A stretch of DNA of 64,000 bases, from assembly GCF_004006015.1 (NCBI RefSeq), contig NZ_CP034766.1, positions 930,001 to 994,000 of the forward strand, in the 5' to 3' direction. Below are positions 41,917 through 50,115 of this stretch, piece after piece. Source of the DNA: Rhodococcus sp. X156 (lineage in GTDB: Bacteria; Actinomycetota; Actinomycetes; Mycobacteriales; Mycobacteriaceae). Position numbers and translations under genes: made by a program. The stretch's first letter is position 1. The number at the start of each line of letters is the position of its first letter. A model generated the notes under the pieces. The model was given only the letters and a program-made list of their open reading frames with translations, had not been told where the DNA came from and searched no databases.

Positions 41917-42945
41917 TCAGGGGACCAGGATCGCCCGGCCCAGCACGGTGCCGGCCTCCAGGTCGGCGAAGGCCTTGGCGCCGTCCTCCAGCGCGTACTG
42001 CTGAGCCTGCAGGTGCAGGTGTCCCTGCTCGGCCAGCGCGAGCACCGCGCGCTGGTCGCTGCGGGTGCCGGCGTAGGTGCGGCGCACGTCCACTCCCCAG
42101 GGCAGCGCGTCGGCGCCGGCGCTGTAGGGGAAGCTGCCGCCGGCCAGCCCGACGAAGCGCAGCGCACCGTCGGCGCCCACCACCGAGGTGGCCAGGTCCA
42201 CGGTGGACTGCGAGCCGACGAAGTCCAGCACCACGTCGGCGCCGTGGCCGTCGGTGAGCTCCAGGATCGCCGCGGCGGTGGACTCGTCGCTGTCGAGCAC
42301 CGCGTGGGCGCCGTGGCGGGCCGCCAGCTCACGCTTGTCCGGGGAGGGGTCTACGGCCACCAGCCGCGCCGCCGAGGTGGCCGCCAGGATCTGCAGGCCC
42401 ACGTGCCCAAGGCCGCCGACGCCGAGCACGGCCACCGTGGCGCCGGGCTCCAGGCGCTGCCGCACCCCGTTGATGGCGTGGTACGGGGTGAGTCCCGCGT
42501 CGGCGAGCGGCCCCGCGGTCACCGGGTCGAGCGTGCCCAGCGGCTCCAGGAAGCGGGCCTTGACCGCGATGTACTCGGCCATCCCGCCGTCCAGGCCGAG
42601 ACCCGGGCACGGTGGAAGTCCCTGGCGCCCGGCGGCGAGGCAGGCGTTGTCGCGGCCCTGCACGCACGCCCGGCAGGTGCCGCACGCCCACACCAGGTAG
42701 ACCAGCACCGCGTCGCCCTCGGCGAAGCCCTCCACCGCCGGACCCACCGTGGCCACGTGGCCGGCCGTCTCGTGGCCCAGGGTCATCGCCCGTGGCGCGG
42801 GGAAGGGCAGGTGCAGCAGGTGCAGGTCGGAGTGGCACACGCCTGCGCCGGCCACCTTCACCAGCACCTCGTCGGGGGCGATGGGCGGCAGGTCGACCTC
42901 GCGGAGCGCCACCTGGCCGGGGGAGACGAGCTGCAGCGCCCGCAC
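41917..42945 (-). CDS. Zinc-dependent medium-chain alcohol dehydrogenase
   Basis: A 342-residue MDR enzyme. Catalytic zinc ligands lie in AGVCHSDLHLLH and LGHETAGHV, the structural zinc cysteines in WACGTCRACVQGRDNAC (four Cys), and the NAD-binding site in VAVLGVGGLGHVGLQIL. It resembles AdhA/AdhP-type alcohol dehydrogenases; the substrate may be an aliphatic or side-chain alcohol or aldehyde. GTG start. Divergent from the SDR at 43233, with a palindromic site between them. Confidence 0.92.
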   Translation of the reverse strand: MRALQLVSPGQVALREVDLPPIAPDEVLVKVAGAGVCHSDLHLLHLPFPAPRAMTLGHETAGHVATVGPAVEGFAEGDAVLVYLVWACGTCRACVQGRDNACLAAGRQGLPPCPGLGLDGGMAEYIAVKARFLEPLGTLDPVTAGPLADAGLTPYHAINGVRQRLEPGATVAVLGVGGLGHVGLQILAATSAARLVAVDPSPDKRELAARHGAHAVLDSDESTAAAILELTDGHGADVVLDFVGSQSTVDLATSVVGADGALRFVGLAGGSFPYSAGADALPWGVDVRRTYAGTRSDQRAVLALAEQGHLHLQAQQYALEDGAKAFADLEAGTVLGRAILVP

Positions 42946-43104
42946 CTCAGCGACCCTCGGGGGAGGGCGCAGAGGCGCTGGGGTAGGACGGGCGGGCGAA
43001 ACGGCTCACGGAGGTCTCCGGCGGGGTCGCGGGTCCGGGCGAGGCGGGTGCCCGGGGTGGACGGTGCTGCTCGGAGGCCCTGGTGGGCAGGACGCTATGA
43101 CGGC

Positions 43105-43118
43105 GACACCGCGGTGTC
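43105..43118. promoter_or_regulatory. Perfect 14-bp palindrome GACACCGCGGTGTC
   Basis: It lies between the divergent alcohol dehydrogenase and SDR genes, 64 bases upstream of a TAGTGT -10. The size and symmetry suit a TetR- or GntR-type operator; no matching regulator gene is adjacent. Confidence 0.5.
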
Positions 43119-43181
43119 AACGGTGCCGCACAGGAGTTCTCGGTGACCGAGATGCCCAGGTCAGCGCCTCGTCGTGGCACT

Positions 43182-43187
43182 TAGTGT
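43182..43187 (+). promoter_or_regulatory. -10 element TAGTGT upstream of the SDR at 43233
   Basis: TAGTGT fits TANNNT; transcription would begin near 43194, leaving a leader of about 40 bases that holds the GAGGAGCAGG ribosome site. Confidence 0.45.
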
Positions 43188-43232
43188 CCGCGGAAAACGC
43201 ACGCACCGTGACGGCAACGAGGAGCAGGAAAC

Positions 43233-44021
43233 ATGGGCAAGCTGGACGGTCGGGTCGCAGTCATCACGGGTGCGGGCATGGGCATCGGGCGCGGCATCGC
43301 CGGCGCGTACGCCCGCGAGGGTGCCTCGGTGGTGGTGGCCGAGATCGACGAGGCTGCCGGCCGCGAGACGGTGAGCTGGATCGGCGAGCAGTGGGGGACG
43401 CCGGCGGTGCTCGTGCCCGTGGACGTCACCGACAAGGCCCAGGTGCTGTCCATGGTGAACACCGCGGTGCAGCGCTTCGGCCGCCTGGACGTGCTGGTGA
43501 ACAACGCCTGGCGCGGCAGCGGCTTCGCCCGGCTGGAGAAGATGACTGACGAGCAGCTGCGCGGCGGCTTCGACATGGCGGTGATGGCGGCGTTCTGGGC
43601 GATGCAGGCCGCGCTGCCGCACCTGCGCGAGCACGGCACCGGCCGGGTGATCAACCTCTGCTCGCTCAACGGCGTCAACGCGCACATGTACTCGGTGCAG
43701 TACAACGCCGCCAAGGAGGCGCTGCGCACCCTCACCCGCACCGCGGCCCGGGAGTGGGCCCCGCACCAGGTGTGCTGCAACGTCATCTGCCCCGGTGCGA
43801 TGAGCGCGGCCTACCAGCGGATGGCCGCCGCCAGCCCGGAGAACGCGGCGGCGATGGCGGCGGGCAACCCGATGGGCCGCGTCGGCGACCCGCTGGAGGA
43901 CATCGGTCCGGTGGCGGTGTTCCTGGGCGGCGACGACTGCCGCTACGTCACCGGCAACACCCTGTACGTGGACGGCGGCAGCCACATCAACGGCGTGCAG
44001 TGGGCGCCCACCGTCGACTGA
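43233..44021 (+). CDS. SDR family oxidoreductase
   Basis: A 262-residue dehydrogenase: TGAGMGIGRGIAGAYAREGA for the cofactor, NNAW instead of NNAG (LVNNAWRGSGFARL), catalytic QYNAAKEAL and the end YVTGNTLYVDGGSH. It closely resembles the SDRs at 31124 and 54732 in layout, suggesting paralogues with different ring or side-chain substrates. GGAGCAGGA lies before the ATG. It is convergent with the NTF2-like gene. Confidence 0.9.
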   Translation: MGKLDGRVAVITGAGMGIGRGIAGAYAREGASVVVAEIDEAAGRETVSWIGEQWGTPAVLVPVDVTDKAQVLSMVNTAVQRFGRLDVLVNNAWRGSGFARLEKMTDEQLRGGFDMAVMAAFWAMQAALPHLREHGTGRVINLCSLNGVNAHMYSVQYNAAKEALRTLTRTAAREWAPHQVCCNVICPGAMSAAYQRMAAASPENAAAMAAGNPMGRVGDPLEDIGPVAVFLGGDDCRYVTGNTLYVDGGSHINGVQWAPTVD

Positions 44022-44034
44022 CGCTGAGCGCTCG

Positions 44035-44550
44035 CTAGCCGCGGACCGCGGCGCGGAGCTGGTCCACCGGGTCGGTGCCGTCGCGGCGTCCGCGCGGCCC
44101 CGCGGCCTTGGGCGGGACGAGCCGGCCCGCGTCGGAGCGGGTCCACTCGCGCACCGCCCAGCGCTCGGCGATGGCCCACCGGCCCTCGCGACGCTCCATC
44201 CGGTCCACGTAGCGGGCGCCGGAGGTGAAGCTCGCCTCCGGTGGTGCGTCCGGGGCTCCCCAGTGCGCGGCGCTCAGGTAGGTCTCGCTCACGGCCACGT
44301 CGCCGTGCAGCTCCACCAGGTGGTTGCCGACGTGGTGCATGGTGCCGCCCAGGCGGCGCAGCCCGCGCTCCACCCAGGCCAGGTACTCGTCCACGCCGCC
44401 GTCGAAGCCGGTGTGGTGATCGACGGCGTCGGGGTGGTAGCAGCTGCGGACGGCCTCCAGGTCCAGGCGGTCGATGGCGCGGCAGTAGCGCAGCACCACC
44501 TCGTAGATCGCCTGCTTGTCCAGCAGCTCCTGCAGCGCAGCGTCAGTCAT
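44035..44550 (-). CDS. NTF2-like (SnoaL-type) protein
   Basis: A 171-residue NTF2-fold protein: ELLDKQAIYEVVLRYCRAID, CYHPDAVDHHTGFDGGVDEY and GTMHHVGNHLVELHGDVAVS, then GARYVDRMERREGRWAIAER. These are typical of SnoaL_4-like proteins scattered through steroid and aromatic degradation clusters. The several Asp/His residues in the pocket would allow isomerase or hydratase chemistry; nothing more specific can be said. A C-terminal basic, Gly-rich tail is extra. Confidence 0.85.
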   Translation of the reverse strand: MTDAALQELLDKQAIYEVVLRYCRAIDRLDLEAVRSCYHPDAVDHHTGFDGGVDEYLAWVERGLRRLGGTMHHVGNHLVELHGDVAVSETYLSAAHWGAPDAPPEASFTSGARYVDRMERREGRWAIAERWAVREWTRSDAGRLVPPKAAGPRGRRDGTDPVDQLRAAVRG

Positions 44551-44635
44551 GGGGCGAACGTCTCACGCAATCCTGCTGCCCACCACGGTGCTTCCGATGA
44601 GTGAGACGTTGCGGCCAGGGATCGCGCGCCGCCGC

Positions 44636-44641
44636 TAGCGT
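44636..44641 (+). promoter_or_regulatory. -10 element TAGCGT for the FadD17-like operon
   Basis: TAGCGT fits TANNNT; transcription would start near 44648, giving a leader of about 94 bases to the TTG start at 44742. Confidence 0.45.
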
Positions 44642-44741
44642 CCACCCCGACGCCCCTCGGGCGCGCGCCGGACGCCGGCCGTGACCACCAAGCCGCCCCC
44701 ACCAGACGCGTCCCTGCGCGTCGCACGAGGAGACTTTTTCG

Positions 44742-46460
44742 TTGGCAAGCACGCAGGTAGCAAGCACCCAGTTGGCAAGCACCCAGGTCCCCAGCGCGCA
44801 GCAGCGCGCCACCGTCGCCGCCCAGCTCCTCGACCGCCTCGGCGACGAGCACCTGGGGCTGCGCACCCGTGAGCAGGACTGGACCTGGCACGAGGTGGTG
44901 CACGAGAGCGCCACCCGCGGCGCCCTGGCCCAGAGCCTGCGCCAGGACGGTCCGTTCCACGTCGGCGTGCTGCTGGAGAACACCCCCGAGTTCATCTTCT
45001 GGCTGGGCGGCGCCGCGCTGAGCGGGGCCACCATCGTGGGCATCAACCCCACCCGGCGCGGGGCCGAGCTCGAGGCCGAGGTGCGCTACGTCGACTGCCA
45101 GCTCATCGTCACCGACGCCGCGGGCATGGCCCAGCTTTCCGCGCTGGACCTGGGCCTGAGCGAGGACCGCTTCCTGCTGGTGGACAGCCCCGCCTACGCC
45201 GAGCAGCTGGCCGCGCACCAGGGCACGCAGCCCGCGGTCGCGCCGGGCGTGGACGAGCAGAGCCTGTTCCTGCTGCTGTTCACCTCCGGCACCACCGGCA
45301 TGTCCAAGGCGGTGCGGTGCAGCCAGGGACGGCTGGCCCGGCTGGCCTACGCCAACGTCGCCAAGTACAGCCACGTCCGTGCCGACGTCGACTACTGCTG
45401 CATGCCGCTGTTCCACGGCAACGCGCTGATGGCGCTGTGGGCACCGGCGCTGGCCGTCGGCGCCACGGTCTGCCTCACCCCGAAGTTCACCGCCTCCGGC
45501 TTCCTGCCCGACGTCCGCTTCTTCGGCGCCACCTTCTTCACCTACGTGGGCAAGGCGCTGGGCTACGTGATGGCCACCCCCGAGCAGCCTGACGACGCCG
45601 ACAACACCCTGGTGCGCGGGTTCGGCACCGAGGCGTCCCCGGAGGACAAGTCGGAGTTCCTCCGCCGCTTCGGTGCCGAGCTGTTCGAGGGCTACGGCTC
45701 CAGCGAGGGTGCGGGCTCGGTGGTGCTCGACCCCGCCGCCCCGTCCGGCGCGCTGGGCCGTCCCGCGCACGCCGACATCGCCATCGTCGACCCCGACACC
45801 CGGCAGGAGCGCGTCCGCGCCCGCCTCGGTGCGCACGGCCAGGTGCTCAACCCCGACGAGTCGATCGGGGAGATGGTGGACCGCGGCGGCGCCAAGCGCT
45901 TCGAGGGCTACTACAAGAACGAGGACGCCATCGCCGAGAAGATCCGGCACGGCTGGTACTGGACGGGCGACCTCGGCTACGTGGACGAGGACGGCTACAT
46001 CTACTTCGCCGGCCGCAAGGGCGACTGGATCCGGGTGGACGGCGAGAACACCTCCGCCCTGATGATCGAGCGCATCCTGCGCCGCCACCCCCAGGTGATC
46101 GCCACCGGCGTCTACGCCGTGCCCGACCCCCGCTCGGGTGACCAGGTGATGGCTGCGCTGGAGGTGGCCGACCTGGACGACTTCGACCCGGCCGAGCTGG
46201 CCACCTTCCTGGGCGCGCAGGACGACCTCGGGTCCAAGGCCGCGCCACGCTTCGTGCGGGTGTCGCTGAGCCTGCCGATGACCGGCTCCAACAAGGTGCT
46301 CAAGCGGACGCTGCAGGGCGAGCGCTGGCGCTGCGACGAGCCGGTCTACCGCTGGGTGGGGCGTGGCGCGCCCACCTACACGCTGATGAGCGAGGCCGAC
46401 AAGGACGCGCTGGACGCGGAGTTCACCACCCACGGCCGCCAGCGCTTCCTCGGGGTCTAG
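44742..46460 (+). CDS. Acyl-CoA synthetase, FadD17-like
   Basis: A 572-residue CoA ligase close in layout to mycobacterial FadD17 of the cholesterol regulon: FHVGVLLENTPEFIFWLGGA, LLLFTSGTTGMSKAVRCSQG, YCCMPLFHGNALM, TYVGKALGYVMATPEQPDDA, YWTGDLGYVDEDGYIYFAGR and SNKVLKRTLQ. It should adenylate and thioesterify a carboxylic acid, perhaps a steroid-derived side chain. The TTG start follows GAGGAGA by about nine bases. The first 18 residues are three copies of a 15-bp repeat (ASTQ units), an addition that FadD17 lacks. Confidence 0.87.
   Translation: MASTQVASTQLASTQVPSAQQRATVAAQLLDRLGDEHLGLRTREQDWTWHEVVHESATRGALAQSLRQDGPFHVGVLLENTPEFIFWLGGAALSGATIVGINPTRRGAELEAEVRYVDCQLIVTDAAGMAQLSALDLGLSEDRFLLVDSPAYAEQLAAHQGTQPAVAPGVDEQSLFLLLFTSGTTGMSKAVRCSQGRLARLAYANVAKYSHVRADVDYCCMPLFHGNALMALWAPALAVGATVCLTPKFTASGFLPDVRFFGATFFTYVGKALGYVMATPEQPDDADNTLVRGFGTEASPEDKSEFLRRFGAELFEGYGSSEGAGSVVLDPAAPSGALGRPAHADIAIVDPDTRQERVRARLGAHGQVLNPDESIGEMVDRGGAKRFEGYYKNEDAIAEKIRHGWYWTGDLGYVDEDGYIYFAGRKGDWIRVDGENTSALMIERILRRHPQVIATGVYAVPDPRSGDQVMAALEVADLDDFDPAELATFLGAQDDLGSKAAPRFVRVSLSLPMTGSNKVLKRTLQGERWRCDEPVYRWVGRGAPTYTLMSEADKDALDAEFTTHGRQRFLGV
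44745..44789 (+). repeat. Three 15-bp tandem units at the 5' end of the FadD17-like gene
   Basis: GCAAGCACGCAGGTA, GCAAGCACCCAGTTG and GCAAGCACCCAGGTC start at 44745, 44760 and 44775 and encode A-S-T-Q-V/L repeats in frame. Confidence 0.88.
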
Positions 46461-46463
46461 CCG

Positions 46464-47339
46464 ATGAGCACCGGCAGGGTCGTCCTGGTCACCGGGGCCA
46501 GTCGCGGCATCGGCCGGGAGGTCGCGCTGAGCTTCGCCCGCGCCGGCTTCGACGTGGCCATCACCGCCCGCACGGTGCACGAGGGCGAGGGTGCCGTGGC
46601 CCCGCGGACCCGGTCGGACCCCGCCGGTCCCATCGCGGTGCCGGGCAGCCTGGACACCACCGCCGCCGAGATCACCGCGTGCGGGGTGCGGGTGCTGCCG
46701 GTGCCGATGGACCTGCTCGACCTTGCCTCGGTGCGGGCCGCCGGTGCCCGGGTGCTCACCGAGTGGGGCCGGGTGGACGTGCTGGTGAACAACGCCTACG
46801 CGCAGACCGCGGGCAACATGGACCGGCTGCTGGAGATCGACCTGGCCGACGCCGAGGCGATGGTGCGCGGCAGCTACCTGCACCAGCTCGCCCTCGTCCA
46901 GCAGGTGCTGCCGGCGATGGTGGCGGCCGGTGGCGGAGTGATCGTCAACCTGGCGTCGGGCTCGGCCACCACGGACCCGCCCGCCGCACCCGGCGAGGGT
47001 GGCTGGGGGCTGTCCTACGCCGCGTCCAAGGCCGCCTTCGGGCGGCTGGCCGGCGCGATCAACGCCGAGTACCGCAGCCACGGGGTCACCGCGCACAACC
47101 TCAGCCCCGGCTTCGTCATCACCGAGAGCGGGCGGGCCCGCGGCGGCACCGACGCCATCGAGAAGGCCGGCGCCACTGCTGTACCGGCCACGATGGCCGC
47201 GGACGCTGCCGTGTGGCTGGCCACCTCGCCGCAGGCGGACCGCTTCCTCGGCACGGTGGTCTCCGCGCCGCGACTGGTGCGGGAGCTGGCCGAGACACCG
47301 GCCGAAGACGTGGCACCGACAGGGAAAGAGGACCACTGA
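46464..47339 (+). CDS. SDR family oxidoreductase
   Basis: A 291-residue dehydrogenase: TGASRGIGREVALSFARAGF binds the cofactor, NNAY replaces NNAG (LVNNAYAQTAGNMDRLL), and SYAASKAAF has the catalytic Tyr/Lys. The region after the first turn is enlarged (VHEGEGAVAPRTRSDPAG), unlike the other SDRs here. It starts three bases after the FadD17-like stop and is followed one base after its stop by the LLM gene, so the three form one operon. Confidence 0.88.
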   Translation: MSTGRVVLVTGASRGIGREVALSFARAGFDVAITARTVHEGEGAVAPRTRSDPAGPIAVPGSLDTTAAEITACGVRVLPVPMDLLDLASVRAAGARVLTEWGRVDVLVNNAYAQTAGNMDRLLEIDLADAEAMVRGSYLHQLALVQQVLPAMVAAGGGVIVNLASGSATTDPPAAPGEGGWGLSYAASKAAFGRLAGAINAEYRSHGVTAHNLSPGFVITESGRARGGTDAIEKAGATAVPATMAADAAVWLATSPQADRFLGTVVSAPRLVRELAETPAEDVAPTGKEDH

Positions 47340-47340
47340 G

Positions 47341-48237
47341 ATGACGTCCGACATGAAGATCGGCATGGTGATGCCGGTGGAGCTGGGGCAGGCCGGCGAG
47401 CCTGAGTGGATCCTGCGCTTCGCCAGGGCCGCAGAGTCGCTGGGCTTCCACGAGGTCTCCGCGGTGGAGCACTCCGTGGTGATCTCCCAGACCACCAGCA
47501 CCTACCCGTACTCGCCCACCGGCAAGTCGCACCTGCCCGACGACTGCAGCCTGCCCGACCCGCTGGAGCTGCTGTCCTACCTGGCGGGGGCCACCACCAC
47601 CCTGGGCCTGGCCACCGGCGTGCTGGTGCTGCCCAACCACAACCCGGTGGTGCTGGCCAAGCGGCTGGCCACCCTGGACCGCCTCTCCGGCGGGCGGCTG
47701 CGCATCTGCCTGGGGCTGGGCTGGATGCGCGAGGAGGTGGAGGCCTGCGGCGGTGACTTCGACCGGCGCGGCAAGACCGCCGACGAGGCGATCGCGGTGA
47801 TGCGCGCGCTGTGGGCCGGCACCGACCCGGAGGGCGTCAGCTTCGACGGCGACCACTACTCCTTCCGCGGCGCGCACAGCTGGCCCAAGCCGGCCCGGGA
47901 GCACCGCGTCCCGCTGTACGTCGGTGGGCACAGCAAGGCGGCGGCCCGGCGCGCCGGACGGCTGGGGGACGGCTTCCAGCCGCTGGGCCTGGGCGGCGAC
48001 GACCTGGCCGCGGCCGTGGCCGTCATGCGCGAGGCCGCCACCGGCGCGGGCCGGGACCCGCAGGAGGTGAGCCTGGTGCTCGGCGCGGGCCTGCACCGAC
48101 TGGACGAGGCCAAGCTTGACTGGGCCCGCTCCCTGGGCTCCGACCGCATCCTGGTGTCGGCGTCGGGTCGGGCAGACAGCCTGGACAAGGTGATCGACGA
48201 GATGGCGGAGTGCTCAGCGCGGCTGGGCCTGGTGTGA
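47341..48237 (+). CDS. LLM-class F420-dependent oxidoreductase
   Basis: A 298-residue luciferase-like enzyme: SLGFHEVSAVEHSVVISQTT, TTTLGLATGVLVLPNHNPVV, LDRLSGGRLRICLGLGWMRE and VPLYVGGHSKAAARRAG are typical of F420-dependent TIGR03619-like proteins. It is the third gene of the FadD17-like operon, with AGAGGA before its ATG one base past the SDR stop. A CoA ligase, an SDR and an F420 enzyme in one transcript suggest successive steps on one acyl substrate. Convergent with the NTF2-like gene. Confidence 0.88.
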   Translation: MTSDMKIGMVMPVELGQAGEPEWILRFARAAESLGFHEVSAVEHSVVISQTTSTYPYSPTGKSHLPDDCSLPDPLELLSYLAGATTTLGLATGVLVLPNHNPVVLAKRLATLDRLSGGRLRICLGLGWMREEVEACGGDFDRRGKTADEAIAVMRALWAGTDPEGVSFDGDHYSFRGAHSWPKPAREHRVPLYVGGHSKAAARRAGRLGDGFQPLGLGGDDLAAAVAVMREAATGAGRDPQEVSLVLGAGLHRLDEAKLDWARSLGSDRILVSASGRADSLDKVIDEMAECSARLGLV

Positions 48238-48246
48238 CGAGGCGGC

Positions 48247-48708
48247 TCAGCGCAGCAGGGTGACCGGGCGGTCCTCGGACAGGTCCACCACCAGCTCGCG
48301 GCGGCCGATGCGCCAGCCGTCGGCCACCCGGCGGTAGGTGTCCTGGTAGCGGAGGAACAGCACGTTGTCCCGGGTCTCCTCCCCGCGCTGGTAGAGGTGG
48401 TGGGCGGCGCAGTACGTCTCGCCGTGCGCCGTGTCGGGGTGCTCGCCGGCCTCGGCCAGCACCTGCTGGCTGACCACGTGGTGGGTGCCCAGCAGGTGCC
48501 CCGTCGCCTGCAGCAGGCCGGCCGCCACCGCCTCGGCGCCGACGATCTCCGCGCTGCGGCCCTTGCGGACGAGGGCAGCGGGCTGCACCAGCACCGCGTC
48601 GTCGGTGAACAGCGCCAGCAGCGCCGCCTGGTCGCGCCGGTCCACCGCCTGGGCGTAGCGGCCGGGCAGGTCGACCAGGGCCAGCTGGTCTGCGAGCGTG
48701 CGCGTCAT
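48247..48708 (-). CDS. NTF2-like (SnoaL-type) protein
   Basis: A 153-residue NTF2-fold protein: ADQLALVDLPGRYAQAVDRR, LLALFTDDAVLVQPAALVRK, and DNVLFLRYQDTYRRVADGWR with IGRRELVVDL at the end. It is the third such gene in the island, each standing next to LLM or SDR genes, so these may be small isomerases or hydratases in the same pathway. Function unproven. Confidence 0.83.
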   Translation of the reverse strand: MTRTLADQLALVDLPGRYAQAVDRRDQAALLALFTDDAVLVQPAALVRKGRSAEIVGAEAVAAGLLQATGHLLGTHHVVSQQVLAEAGEHPDTAHGETYCAAHHLYQRGEETRDNVLFLRYQDTYRRVADGWRIGRRELVVDLSEDRPVTLLR

Positions 48709-48731
48709 CGGTGCGGTCTCCTGTGCTGGGC

Positions 48732-48785
48732 GGGTGTGACTGGAGGGGTGTGCCTGGAGGGGTGTGCCTGATGGGTGTGACTGCC
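48732..48785 (+). repeat. Four tandem units of about 14 bp in the gap before the igr-like operon
   Basis: GGGTGTG(A/C)CTGGAG-type units begin at 48732, 48746, 48760 and 48773 (the third is one base short). They lie upstream of the NTF2-like gene start. Confidence 0.85.
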
Positions 48786-48867
48786 ATCTCAGCCGGTCGG
48801 GGCGTCGCCAGGCGAGCGCCCCTTCCGCTCACCGAGACACCGCACGGCGGGGGCAGGAGCGGCTGAC

Positions 48868-48873
48868 TAGCGT
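48868..48873 (+). promoter_or_regulatory. -10 element TAGCGT of the igr-like operon
   Basis: TAGCGT fits TANNNT; transcription would begin near 48880, about 69 bases before the ATG at 48949. Same hexamer as upstream of the HsaD-like and FadD17-like operons. Confidence 0.5.
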
Positions 48874-48948
48874 CCGGGAGAGATGCGCGTGGTGGCCCCA
48901 GCGGCGCCGTGCCAGGTCTGGGTTGCACCGGTGATGAGGAGAGTGGTC

Positions 48949-50115
48949 ATGGATCTGCGGGAGACGACCGAGCAGCGGGAGCTGCGCAAGGAGCTCCGGG
49001 AGTACTTCGCCACGCTCCTGCCCGAGGAGAAGCGACGCGCTGCCGGTGAGGGCGGTGTCGGTGGCTCCAGCTTCCGCGAGATCGTGAAGCTGCTGGGCAA
49101 GGACGGCTGGCTGGGCATCGGCTGGCCCACCGAGTACGGCGGCCAGGGTCGCTCCATCGAGGAGCAGTTCATCTTCTTCGACGAGGTGCAGCGCGCCGGT
49201 CTGCCGTTTCCCTTCGTCACCGTGAACACCGTCGGCCCCACGCTGATGAAGTACGGCACGCAGGAGCAGAAGGACCGCTACCTGCCCGGCATCCTGGCCG
49301 GCGACATCGTCTTCGCCATCGGCTACACCGAGCCCGAGGCGGGCACCGACCTGGCCTCGCTGAAGACCCGCGCGGTGCGCGACGGCGACGAGTGGGTGAT
49401 CGAGGGCTCCAAGATCTTCACCAGCGGCGCCAACACCGCCGACTACGTCTGGCTGGCCGCCCGCACCGACGCCGAGGCGCCCAAGCACAAGGGCGTGTCC
49501 ATCCTCATCGTACCCACCGACGACCCCGGCTTCTCCTGGTCGCCCATCGAGACCGTGGGCGGGCTCAAGGTCACCGCCACCTACTACAGCGGCATCCGCG
49601 TCGGTGACGGCGACGTCGTCGGCGACGTCAACGGCGGCTGGCGGCTGATCACCGCCCAGCTCAACCACGAGCGCATCGGCCTGGCCGCCATCGGCGGGCG
49701 CACCTACGGCCTGTGGCACCAGGTGCTGGACTGGGCCAAGGAGACCGGCGCGATCGAGCTGCCCTGGGTGCAGGCCGACCTGGCCCGCACGCACGCCAAG
49801 CTCGAGGCGATGCGGCTGCTGAACTGGAAGATGACCAGCGCCGTCGCCGCCGACACCCTCTCCGGTGCCGACGCCGGTGGCACCAAGACCTACGGCACCG
49901 AGACCCACATCGACGTCTACCGCACCCTGCTGGGCATCCTCGGCGCGGCCGGGCGCATCCGCCCGGAGTCCCCGGGCGCGGTGCTGGCCGGGCAGATCGA
50001 GCAGATCTCCCGCCAGGGCGTGGTGAACACCTTCGGTGGCGGCGTCAACGAGGTGCTGCGCGACATGGTCGCCACCATCGGCCTCGGCATGGCACGAGAG
50101 AAGAGGGTGAAGTGA
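48949..50115 (+). CDS. Acyl-CoA dehydrogenase, FadE29 (ChsE2)-like
   Basis: A 388-residue flavoenzyme; FadE29 has 387. Motifs: GKDGWLGIGWPTEYGGQGR, FAIGYTEPEAGTDLASLKTR (FAD and substrate loop), SKIFTSGANTADYVWLA and VVNTFGGGVNEVLRDMVA. In Mycobacterium, FadE28-FadE29 form a heteromer that oxidises the last three-carbon steroid side chain; the FadE28-like partner is at 51104. GAGGAGAG precedes the ATG at 48949; an upstream in-frame ATG at 48883 lies at the promoter. Its stop overlaps the ChsH2-like start (GTGA). Confidence 0.9.
   Translation: MDLRETTEQRELRKELREYFATLLPEEKRRAAGEGGVGGSSFREIVKLLGKDGWLGIGWPTEYGGQGRSIEEQFIFFDEVQRAGLPFPFVTVNTVGPTLMKYGTQEQKDRYLPGILAGDIVFAIGYTEPEAGTDLASLKTRAVRDGDEWVIEGSKIFTSGANTADYVWLAARTDAEAPKHKGVSILIVPTDDPGFSWSPIETVGGLKVTATYYSGIRVGDGDVVGDVNGGWRLITAQLNHERIGLAAIGGRTYGLWHQVLDWAKETGAIELPWVQADLARTHAKLEAMRLLNWKMTSAVAADTLSGADAGGTKTYGTETHIDVYRTLLGILGAAGRIRPESPGAVLAGQIEQISRQGVVNTFGGGVNEVLRDMVATIGLGMAREKRVK

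Noticed and set aside
44547-47501. A 984-codon open frame on the minus strand
   Set aside because: It is antisense to three clear genes (FadD17-like, SDR, LLM); the lack of stops follows from the GC-rich third positions of the real genes, and the translation is low-complexity His/Gly/Val without domains.
18373-48785. Short tandem arrays (14-15 bp) considered as CRISPR
   Set aside because: Units are too short, directly abutting without spacers, and no cas genes are present.
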